From: Deltaproteobacteria bacterium
Lineage (GTDB): Bacteria; Desulfobacterota; Desulfobacteria; Desulfobacterales; UBA11574
Reading direction: 5' to 3'
Assembly (NCBI GenBank): GCA_019314155.1
Contig: JAFCZV010000181.1
Coordinates: forward strand, 1 to 6,439
DNA: 6,439 nucleotides
The notes beneath the pieces are model-generated. The model made no database searches. It saw only the letters and a program-made list of their open reading frames with translations, and was not told where the DNA came from. The position numbers were made by a program, and so were the translations under genes. This document shows positions 1 to 6,340 of the stretch, piece after piece (position 1 is the first letter of the stretch; every line of letters begins with the position of its first letter).

Positions 1-54
1 AAATGTGAAGATCGGGATAAAACACAACCATACGGTATAATCGACTACAAATGA
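1..54 (+). CDS. 3' end of an upstream gene, probably type II secretion protein GspC (partial)
   Basis: The frame starting at base 1 is open for 17 codons and ends at TGA (52-54), giving a tail that reads KCEDRDKTQPYGIIDYK. Its stop overlaps the gspD start in an ATGA arrangement, which is typical of translationally coupled operon genes. In type II secretion operons the gene before gspD is usually gspC, an inner-membrane protein whose periplasmic part docks on the secretin N0 domain. A charged residue followed by an alternating hydrophobic end would fit the last strand of a PDZ or HR-like domain. Seventeen open codons could arise by chance, and the fragment is too short to identify by homology, so the GspC label rests mainly on position. 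Confidence 0.5.
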   Translation, partial: KCEDRDKTQPYGIIDYK

Positions 55-1982
55 GATCACACGCCTCCGGTTCAAAAGTTATCAGAAACTTGTTTATTTT
101 AGCGGTTATGATTTTGACGGTGCCTCCATTCATTGAGGCTCAGACAGACACCTCCGGAAAAGTTCTCAAATCGTCAAAAAATAAAACAGCAGCCCAGGGG
201 AGTCAGAATTCGGAAAGATTCATTTCGATAGATTTCAATGATGTCGACATCAATGTTTTTATAAAATTTATCAGTGAATTGACGTCAAAGAACTTTGTTG
301 TGGATCAACGTGTAAAGGGAAAAGTGACGATAATTTCACCCACCGTAAAAGCCGGAGAAGTCACTAAAATTATTCCATCTCCGGATGCACGATCAAAAAA
401 CATTGAAACCCGGCTTAAAGAAGAAGCCGCCTCACCTGAAGATCGAGTCGTTACGCAGCTGATACCCTTAAAATTCGCAAGTTCTTCTGAAATAAAAAAG
501 CTGTTCGCGCCATTAGTTTCCAAAAACAGCGTGATTCTGGCATATCCTCCGACGAACATGTTGATTATTACAGATGTATATTCCAATATAAAACGGCTGA
601 TTCGAATCCTGAATGCCATCGATGTTTCCGGCATGGGGCAGGAGCTTACCGTAATTCCGCTGGAATATGCCGATTCCGCAAAATTTGTGAAGATTCTCGA
701 CTCTGTTTTCCAGAAAAAGAGAAAAACCAAAGCACCGGATCTGTCAACAGTCAAATTCGTGGCGGATGATCGGACCAATACGATTATCGTAATGGCCAGC
801 GAGGTCGAGACCTCAAGGATAAAAAAGCTGATCGAAATGCTCGACCGGGAAACGCCCAGAGGAAAAGGAAAGATCCATGTCTATTATCTTGAAAATGCCA
901 ATGCCGAGGATCTGGCAAAGGTCCTTCGGGAACTGCCGACGAAAAAGGCCGGTACCCCCCAGGAGAGAAAACTTCCGTTTATTTCGGAAAAAGTCAAACT
1001 GGCCGCCGATAAAGCGACCAACAGTCTGATTATCATGGCAGGCAAGGAGGACTACCAGGTCCTGGATGAGATCATCAAGAAATTGGATATTCCAAGGGCA
1101 ATGGTCTATATCGAATGTCTTCTCATGGAAGTCGACGTGAACAAGGACTTTAAGCTCGGTGTCGAATGGATGACGGGCGGCAAGACGACCATCGGCGGAA
1201 AAGATGCAGCTTTTGGGGGAACATTTTCATCACCGCTCGACATTTTGGGCACAACGCCACTTGCGACCTTGCCGACTGCAGACGGTTTGTCCATGGCTGT
1301 AATAACCGAAGCCATTACCATCGGCAATATCACCTTTCCCAACCTTGCCGCAGTTATAAATGCTTATCAAAAGGATAAAGATGTTCATATACTCTCGACA
1401 CCTCAGCTCCTGACCATGGACAATCAGGAAGCCGTAATTATCGTGGGCAAGAACATTCCCTACCAGACCCGGTCGGCCGCAGACTCCGGGGTCGAGACAT
1501 ACAGTTCCTATGAGTACAAAGATGTCGGGATTACCTTGAAGATCACGCCGCAAATCAGCAAAGATCGGCTGGTTCAGCTCGATATTTCCCAGGAATTGAC
1601 CAAACTCGACGAAGCCACAGCATCTACGGCTTCGGAAGATCGTCCGACCACATTAAAACGCAGCATCGACACAACGGTGATTGTAAAAGACGGTAGTACC
1701 GTTGTCATCGGCGGGTTGATCGATGAAATCATTTCAGAAATAGAATACAGTGTTCCCTGCCTGGGAGACATCCCTTTTTTCGGGTATCTGTTCAAATCGA
1801 CGTCAAGGGGAAGTGAAAAGACCAATCTTTATGTGTTTATCCAACCCACTGTCGTCAACAATCCTGCCGAGGCACAAGCGCTTTTGGAAAGCAAGCAGGA
1901 TCAAGTTGATCAGATCAAAGCAGGGAGAATCAAAATGTACGAAAAACAACCTGACAGCACCGGATCCGAAGCCAAACAATAA
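51..1982 (+). CDS. gspD: Type II secretion system outer-membrane secretin GspD
   Basis: This 643-residue protein forms the multimeric outer-membrane channel through which folded periplasmic proteins leave the cell. Residues 1-30 look like a Sec signal peptide (hydrophobic core about 13-25, likely cleavage after IEA). An N0 domain spans about 57-115, and three N1-type repeats lie at about 133-192, 198-266 and 275-346. The secretin domain covers about 350-600, with HILSTPQLLTMDNQEA near 446-461 and the signature VPCLGDIPFFGYLF at 568-581. Three N1-type repeats favour GspD over PilQ. A tail of about 40 polar residues follows. The start is chosen because ATG overlaps the upstream stop (ATGA); there is no clear Shine-Dalgarno. 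Two features are odd. N0 runs from ISPT straight into VKAGEVTKIIPS, skipping about 22-25 residues normally present. Cysteines also occur at 356 and 570, where small or aliphatic residues are usual. gspE follows after 52 bp. Confidence 0.96.
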   Translation: MRSHASGSKVIRNLFILAVMILTVPPFIEAQTDTSGKVLKSSKNKTAAQGSQNSERFISIDFNDVDINVFIKFISELTSKNFVVDQRVKGKVTIISPTVKAGEVTKIIPSPDARSKNIETRLKEEAASPEDRVVTQLIPLKFASSSEIKKLFAPLVSKNSVILAYPPTNMLIITDVYSNIKRLIRILNAIDVSGMGQELTVIPLEYADSAKFVKILDSVFQKKRKTKAPDLSTVKFVADDRTNTIIVMASEVETSRIKKLIEMLDRETPRGKGKIHVYYLENANAEDLAKVLRELPTKKAGTPQERKLPFISEKVKLAADKATNSLIIMAGKEDYQVLDEIIKKLDIPRAMVYIECLLMEVDVNKDFKLGVEWMTGGKTTIGGKDAAFGGTFSSPLDILGTTPLATLPTADGLSMAVITEAITIGNITFPNLAAVINAYQKDKDVHILSTPQLLTMDNQEAVIIVGKNIPYQTRSAADSGVETYSSYEYKDVGITLKITPQISKDRLVQLDISQELTKLDEATASTASEDRPTTLKRSIDTTVIVKDGSTVVIGGLIDEIISEIEYSVPCLGDIPFFGYLFKSTSRGSEKTNLYVFIQPTVVNNPAEAQALLESKQDQVDQIKAGRIKMYEKQPDSTGSEAKQ

Positions 1983-2034
1983 GGACTGCCATCGCTCAAT
2001 TTAGGTAGAAACTTCCTTCAACCCTTCAAACACC

Positions 2035-3795
2035 ATGCAAAAACATTTTACCCAGATACTCAAAGACACCTTCGAGGTTTCAGAAGAAGATCTAAAAGAG
2101 GCCCAAAGGATTAAAGCCGAAAAGGGCGGCGATTTCGGAGAAACGCTCGTAGCAAAAAAGATCATTACCGAAAGACAGCTTCTCGAAGCTTTAAGCATCC
2201 AATACGACATTCCTTTCTGGCCGGAACTGCCCCTTGAAAATTTTAAAACCGATTTTACCGACCATGTTCCGATTCAATTTTTAAAAAAATACAACATAGT
2301 TCCTTTGATAAAAGGACGTCCGGATTCCGATCCCGATAAGAGATTACTGGACGAGGATCGACACAAAAAAAAAGAAGATCTTTTCAACTCAGATTCGGCC
2401 ATAGCCGTAAACGACCCGGCTTGTATCCAACCCATAGATGACCTTATCAAGATTCTCGGCATCCAAGACGTTAAGCTCGTTCTTTCAACAAAGGACGCAA
2501 TTCTATTTGCCATAAATATATCGTATGATCTTTCCAGGGACTCGGCCGAGCAGCTTGTCCAGGATATGGAAGAAAACGGCAGTGCCATTCTCAGTGAAAT
2601 CGAGGAAAAGGCGGACCTGCTGGATGATATCAGTGATGCACCGATCATAAAACTTGCGAACCATATTATTTCACAATCCGTGAAAGCTCGTGCCAGCGAT
2701 ATTCACATCGAACCCTACCGGGACAGTTTCAAAGTGCGCTATCGCGTTGACGGTATTCTATATGACCTGCTGTCCCCCCCAAAATGGGTCCAGCCTGCGC
2801 TTATTTCCAGAATAAAGGTTATGGCGAAGATGAACATTGCGGAAAAACGTCTTCCCCAGGACGGTCGTCTGGACGTCAAAATTGGCAATCAGGAGATCGA
2901 TGTGCGGGTATCCACCATCCCGACGTCGTTTGGAGAGCGTCTGGTACTCAGGCTTCTTGACAAATCAGCTTCCTTGATTTCACTTCCGGATCTCGGACTT
3001 GTATCGGACAAACTCGATGCCATTGAAAACCTTGTCAAGTCTCCGAATGGTATTATCCTTGTCACCGGCCCCACAGGCAGCGGAAAGACAACTACGCTTT
3101 ATGCAATCCTTTCGTCCATCAATGTGCCGGATATCAACATAATCACCATTGAAGATCCCATTGAATATCAGATCGAAGGGATCAGTCAAATACAGGTAAA
3201 TCCGAAAATAGACCTTACCTTTGCCAGCGGACTCAGGTCGATTGTCCGGCAGGATCCCGACGTCATTCTGGTCGGTGAAATACGGGATAGGGAGACAGCG
3301 GACATCGCGGTTCAGTCGGCACTCACCGGGCATCTTGTTTTTTCCACACTCCACACCAACGATTCTGCAAGCGCGATTACCCGCCTTGTAGATATCGGTG
3401 TCGAACCCTTTCTAATTTCGTCATCGGTCCTGGCGATTGTTGCCCAGAGATTGATCCGGGTTCTTTGCAAAAGTTGCAAGGAGCTTTACACACCCGATGA
3501 CGTTGCACTGGAAAGCATCGGGATTAACGCCCATCAATGTCGGGAAGCTGTTATTTACAAATCCATAGGATGTGAAAACTGTTTTTTTACCGGGTACAAA
3601 GGACGAACAGGTATTTTTGAAATTATGCTGTTGGATGACAGTTTAAAAAGTCTTATATTAAAGACCCATGATTCCAACAGTATAAAAAACGAGGCGTTGA
3701 ATCAGAATATGGTCACTTTGCGCCAAGACGGTGTACAAAAGGTGTTAAATGGTATATCTACCATAGAGGAGGTTTTCAGGGTCACCCAAAAATAA
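2035..3795 (+). CDS. gspE: Type II secretion system ATPase GspE
   Basis: This 586-residue cytoplasmic hexameric ATPase powers pseudopilus assembly in type II secretion. The N-terminal GspE/MshE-type domain spans about 8-165 and would bind the inner-membrane platform. Its core shows Walker A GPTGSGKTT (345-353), Asp box TIEDPIE (371-377), Walker B region LVGEIRDRETAD (412-423) and His box TGHLVFSTLHTND (431-443). A tetracysteine zinc site follows, with CxxC at C478/C481 and C513/C516. All the motifs look intact. Compared with the relatives I know, a charged stretch of about 25 residues is added near 93-120, between VPL and the IAVNDP strand, and it includes a run of nine A (2365-2373). ATG 2035 is the only good start, since TAG at 2002-2004 closes the frame upstream, but no Shine-Dalgarno precedes it. 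PilB and MshE share these motifs; adjacency to gspD supports GspE. No gspF follows. Confidence 0.95.
   Translation: MQKHFTQILKDTFEVSEEDLKEAQRIKAEKGGDFGETLVAKKIITERQLLEALSIQYDIPFWPELPLENFKTDFTDHVPIQFLKKYNIVPLIKGRPDSDPDKRLLDEDRHKKKEDLFNSDSAIAVNDPACIQPIDDLIKILGIQDVKLVLSTKDAILFAINISYDLSRDSAEQLVQDMEENGSAILSEIEEKADLLDDISDAPIIKLANHIISQSVKARASDIHIEPYRDSFKVRYRVDGILYDLLSPPKWVQPALISRIKVMAKMNIAEKRLPQDGRLDVKIGNQEIDVRVSTIPTSFGERLVLRLLDKSASLISLPDLGLVSDKLDAIENLVKSPNGIILVTGPTGSGKTTTLYAILSSINVPDINIITIEDPIEYQIEGISQIQVNPKIDLTFASGLRSIVRQDPDVILVGEIRDRETADIAVQSALTGHLVFSTLHTNDSASAITRLVDIGVEPFLISSSVLAIVAQRLIRVLCKSCKELYTPDDVALESIGINAHQCREAVIYKSIGCENCFFTGYKGRTGIFEIMLLDDSLKSLILKTHDSNSIKNEALNQNMVTLRQDGVQKVLNGISTIEEVFRVTQK
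2365..2373 (+). repeat. Run of nine A inside gspE
   Basis: Nine consecutive A residues encode three lysines (HKKKED) in the charged insert of GspE, near residues 110-115. Runs of this length in coding sequence are known sites of polymerase slippage. Whether slippage happens here is not visible from one sequence. Confidence 0.9.
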
Positions 3796-3816
3796 AGGTC
3801 TCGTAAAAAACAAACA

Positions 3817-4209
3817 ATGAAAAAAAGATTTGGTCTCATCATTGCTTGTGCAATTTTAAACGTATTTTGGAGCAGTGCCTGCGCCCGACAGGAGATGAAT
3901 CTTGCTGATAATCCAAAACTTTCACATGAGGCTGCAGAAAAACAGGGGAGCCCTCTTCTTTATCCCTTCAAGTTTTATAGAGATTACATTTCAAGTGTCG
4001 ACGGTGATCGTTGCTCCATGTATCCGACATGTTCCCAGTACTGTACGGATGCCATCAAAAAACATGGTTCCCTTACCGGCTGGATCATGTGCGGTGACCG
4101 TCTAATGCGTTGCGGCAGAGACGAGACAAGATTGTCGGCCCCGGTCTGGATAAACGGTGAAAAGCGCAACTACGATCCTGTGAGTAACAACGATTTCTGG
4201 CGGCAATAA
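3817..4209 (+). CDS. Exported YidD-family protein (membrane protein insertion efficiency factor family)
   Basis: The protein has 130 residues. Residues about 48-122 match the YidD/DUF37 core: YPFKFYRDYIS, then DRCSMYPTCSQYC (64-76), DAIKKHGSLTGW (78-89), DRLMRCGRDE (94-103) and a closing YDPV (119-122). Classical YidD is about 70-90 residues, sits on the cytoplasmic face of the inner membrane and assists YidC-dependent insertion. This one adds an N-terminal signal sequence (KKR, then a hydrophobic stretch to residue 20) ending SSACARQ. That could be cut by signal peptidase I after ACA, or lipidated at C22 as a weak lipobox. The mature protein would then be periplasmic, so the classical role may not apply. 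Several conserved-looking cysteines (66, 72, 76, 92, 99) could form disulfides there. The gene begins 21 bp after gspE and ends 5 bp before the TPR gene, suggesting a functional pair with the latter. It lacks a well-spaced Shine-Dalgarno. Confidence 0.88.
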   Translation: MKKRFGLIIACAILNVFWSSACARQEMNLADNPKLSHEAAEKQGSPLLYPFKFYRDYISSVDGDRCSMYPTCSQYCTDAIKKHGSLTGWIMCGDRLMRCGRDETRLSAPVWINGEKRNYDPVSNNDFWRQ

Positions 4210-4214
4210 TTATT

Positions 4215-5210
4215 ATGCGCATCCGAAACATTTGCTTTGGCTCTCGGTTCATCGCTCTCGTTGCGCTATTTTTTCTTTTTATCCCCTTTTCAAAATCTTT
4301 TGCCGGCTCCCAAACCCCACCGGACAGCAATCCTTCTGTTATGATAACGCCGGACAAACAGTTCAATTATGCAGAGAACCTTTTTTCCAACCACGATTAT
4401 TCGACGGCCGTTATGGAATACAAGCGGTTTGTCTACTTCTTTCCGGAGGATAAGCGGGTGGAACGGGCAATGTATCAAACCGGCATGTCATATTACCTCG
4501 GAGGGGATTTCAAGGCGGCTGTCGAGTCATTTAAAAAGTTGGTCGATGAATATGTGGATAGCGATTATGCCATAAAATCGTATTTTAAGATCAGTGAAGC
4601 CTACATGAAACTTATGGCCTTCGATCCTGCTATAATCAATCTCAACAATCTTATTGTGGTCGCATACGATGAGGATGTAAGGGATGAAGCCTACTACAGG
4701 CTCGGGTGGATTTATCTTGAAACGGCATCCTGGGAAAAGGGCAGACAATACTTTTCAAAAATAAGTGTTAATAATCAAGATAAATACAGACTTGAAAAAC
4801 TGGCTGCCGAACTTGACAAGGAAAAAATAATTCCAAAAAAGAATCCGAAGCTGGCGGGGTTTTTATCTGTCATTCCCGGGGCGGGATATCTTTATTGTGA
4901 AAGATACCAGGATGCACTGATCGCTTTTTTGATTAATGGTGCTCTCATATACGCCGCCTATGAGTCTTTCGATGCGGGGAATCCTGCACTTGGCGGGCTC
5001 CTTACTTTTGTGGGAGTTGGTTTTTATGCCGGAAACATATACGGTGCGGTAACAAGTGCTCACAAATACAACCGGAAAAAAACCGGCCTTTTTTTAGAAC
5101 GATTAAAAGACAATGTGAAAATTAACCTTTCGGCCGATGTCAAGAACAAAGGCGTTTGTCTTGATGTCAAGAACAAAGGCGTTTGTCTTTCTTTTCAGTT
5201 TAGTTTTTAG
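4215..5210 (+). CDS. Exported TPR protein with C-terminal membrane module
   Basis: The protein has 331 residues. A signal peptide covers 1-30 (hydrophobic 12-25, likely cut after SFA). Tetratricopeptide-like repeats follow at about 48-81, 82-117, 118-155 and 156-189, for example NYAENLFSNHDYSTAVMEYK and AMYQTGMSYYLGGDFKAAVE. They resemble the TPRs of BamD/YbgF-type envelope proteins. A glycine-rich hydrophobic module at about 211-282 (KLAGFLSVIPGAGYLYCERY, then two likely membrane segments near 233-250 and 257-278) resembles small-membrane modules seen in other deltaproteobacterial TPR proteins. The end alternates hydrophobic and polar residues and finishes SFQFSF, like a beta strand. Residues 308-316 and 317-325 are an exact duplicate, DVKNKGVCL twice, encoded by a 27-bp tandem repeat. 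The gene starts 5 bp after the yidD-like gene, so the products probably act together at the envelope. The specific function is unknown; scaffold or assembly factor is inference. Confidence 0.85.
   Translation: MRIRNICFGSRFIALVALFFLFIPFSKSFAGSQTPPDSNPSVMITPDKQFNYAENLFSNHDYSTAVMEYKRFVYFFPEDKRVERAMYQTGMSYYLGGDFKAAVESFKKLVDEYVDSDYAIKSYFKISEAYMKLMAFDPAIINLNNLIVVAYDEDVRDEAYYRLGWIYLETASWEKGRQYFSKISVNNQDKYRLEKLAAELDKEKIIPKKNPKLAGFLSVIPGAGYLYCERYQDALIAFLINGALIYAAYESFDAGNPALGGLLTFVGVGFYAGNIYGAVTSAHKYNRKKTGLFLERLKDNVKINLSADVKNKGVCLDVKNKGVCLSFQFSF
5136..5189 (+). repeat. Perfect 27-bp tandem duplication in the 3' end of the TPR gene
   Basis: Two identical 27-bp units lie head to tail at 5136-5162 and 5163-5189, each beginning GATGTCAAGAAC and ending GTTTGTCTT. 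Each unit encodes DVKNKGVCL. The length is a multiple of three, so the frame and the final LSFQFSF are kept. Perfect identity, including third codon positions, suggests a recent slippage duplication. Confidence 0.97.
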
Positions 5211-5221
5211 CCTAAATTGGT

Positions 5222-6340
5222 ATGAAATTTCTATTTTTGGAACCTTTTTTCGGCGGATCACATCGGGATTTTGCCCAGGGCCTTATTTCACACTCTCGGC
5301 ATAGAATCGACCTTGTCACGCTGCCCGCTCGTTTCTGGAAGTGGCGGATGCGAGGGGCGGCCCTATACTTTGTGAAAAAAATTCCCTCTCTTAAAGACTA
5401 CAACGGATTGATTGTCAGCGACCTTATGAGCCTGTCGGATTTTAAGGCCTTATGGGGTAAGTTTTGTCCGCCTTCCCTGGTTTATTTTCATGAGAATCAA
5501 TTGACCTATCCATTGGCGCCCGGTGAAAGCAGGGACTTTCAGTTTGGTTTCACAGACATCACCACAGCCCTTGCAGCAGACAAGGTTCTTTTTAATTCCC
5601 GGACCCACTTTGATGCATTTTTCTCGGGCCTTCCGGAATTTATAAGAATGATGCCCGAATACCGGCCGACGTGGGTGATCCAAGCAATACGCAGAAAGAG
5701 CGGGGTTTTATATCCAGGATGTCATTTCCCGGCTGCAGACCGCCCGCTGCCCCGTTTGGTTCCCGAAACCGGCGCGCCACCATTGATCATCTGGAATCAT
5801 CGCTGGGAATTTGACAAAAACCCTTCGGCTTTTTTCGAAGCGCTGGACGCCGTACTTGAACGGGGTCTGGATTTTCGTCTTGCACTTTTGGGAGAAAACT
5901 TCCAGATGGTCCCCAAAGCGTTTATAGCCGCCAGGGAACGTCTTAAGAATCGGATCGTTTGGTACGGCCATGAAGCATCCAAAGAAAAATACCAGGAGTG
6001 GCTTATGAAAGGAGATATCGTAATCAGCACGGCAAATCAGGAAAATTTCGGTATTTCAGTGGTGGAAGCGATCCGTTACGGCTGTATCCCGCTGTTGCCT
6101 GACCGTCTGTCATACCCGGAAATTATCCCAAAGGCCTTCCATGATGATTTTCTCTATAAAGATCAGACGGAACTGATCGAAAAACTGTGCTTTCTTATCT
6201 TGAATTTTCCCCAATTTGAAGTAAAACGACAAAATCTATCCGAAGCGATGTGTCGCTTTGCCTGGGAAGAACTGATTGATCAATATGATGCGGTGTTGGA
6301 AAAACTGGCAGAAACGAGGTGCTATAATGTCAAAGGATAA
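5222..6340 (+). CDS. GT-B glycosyltransferase, tRNA-queuosine alpha-mannosyltransferase-like (DUF3524/GTDC1 family)
   Basis: This is a 372-residue two-domain GT-B enzyme without signal peptide or membrane segment, so it should be cytoplasmic. The N-terminal half has the DUF3524-type motifs EPFFGGSH (7-14), YFHENQLTYP (88-97) and RDFQFGFTDITTALAADK (104-121). The linker is followed by NHRWEFDKNP (192-201). The C-terminal half carries the nucleotide-sugar E-x7-E motif (E274 and E282, ENFGISVVEAIRYGCIPLLP). Animal GTDC1 (QTMAN), with the same motif order, transfers mannose to queuosine in tRNA-Asp. I infer a similar tRNA reaction here, but bacterial members may use another acceptor, and the neighbouring glycosyltransferase leaves cell-surface glycan synthesis possible. 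The gene starts 11 bp after the TPR gene with no clear Shine-Dalgarno. Its last 14 bp overlap the next gene, whose ribosome binding site lies inside it. Length and motifs look complete. Confidence 0.86.
   Translation: MKFLFLEPFFGGSHRDFAQGLISHSRHRIDLVTLPARFWKWRMRGAALYFVKKIPSLKDYNGLIVSDLMSLSDFKALWGKFCPPSLVYFHENQLTYPLAPGESRDFQFGFTDITTALAADKVLFNSRTHFDAFFSGLPEFIRMMPEYRPTWVIQAIRRKSGVLYPGCHFPAADRPLPRLVPETGAPPLIIWNHRWEFDKNPSAFFEALDAVLERGLDFRLALLGENFQMVPKAFIAARERLKNRIVWYGHEASKEKYQEWLMKGDIVISTANQENFGISVVEAIRYGCIPLLPDRLSYPEIIPKAFHDDFLYKDQTELIEKLCFLILNFPQFEVKRQNLSEAMCRFAWEELIDQYDAVLEKLAETRCYNVKG
6316..6320 (+). promoter_or_regulatory. Ribosome binding site for the downstream glycosyltransferase
   Basis: GAGGT lies six bases before ATG 6327 and is the only well-spaced Shine-Dalgarno-like site found ahead of a gene start in this window. 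It sits within the coding end of the preceding glycosyltransferase and supports the overlapping start. Confidence 0.7.

Noticed and set aside
36..41. TATAAT just before gspD, a possible -10 box
   Set aside because: No -35-like hexamer at suitable spacing (the matching region is GC-mixed GATCGGGAT), it is inside the end of the upstream gene, and it would leave almost no leader before ATG 51.
305..778. Long open frame on the minus strand inside gspD (and similar ones inside gspE and the glycosyltransferase)
   Set aside because: These frames lie wholly within genes of well-recognised families and their translations show no family motif.
2774..2780. Run of seven C in gspE, considered as a frameshift or phase-variation tract
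   Set aside because: It encodes the expected SPP segment in frame and the protein continues correctly on both sides; seven C alone is weak evidence.
51..3795. Type IV pilus pair PilQ and PilB instead of GspD and GspE
   Set aside because: The secretin has an N0 followed by three N1-type domains and lacks AMIN domains, and the order secretin then ATPase with an ATGA-linked upstream gene fits the gspC-D-E order.
5070..5097. CCGG-A7-CCGG followed by seven T, resembling a terminator
   Set aside because: The stem is only about four base pairs and the site lies inside the TPR coding region more than 100 bases before its stop codon; lysine and phenylalanine codons explain the A and T runs.
5136..5189. 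The 27-bp repeat as a CRISPR array or integration site
   Set aside because: The two units abut with no spacer, lie in frame within a gene, and there are only two copies.
6323..6328. TATAAT overlapping the start of the last glycosyltransferase
   Set aside because: The hexamer overlaps the ATG itself, and the nearest -35-like TTGGAA (6296-6301) is 21 bases away, so it could not drive this gene.
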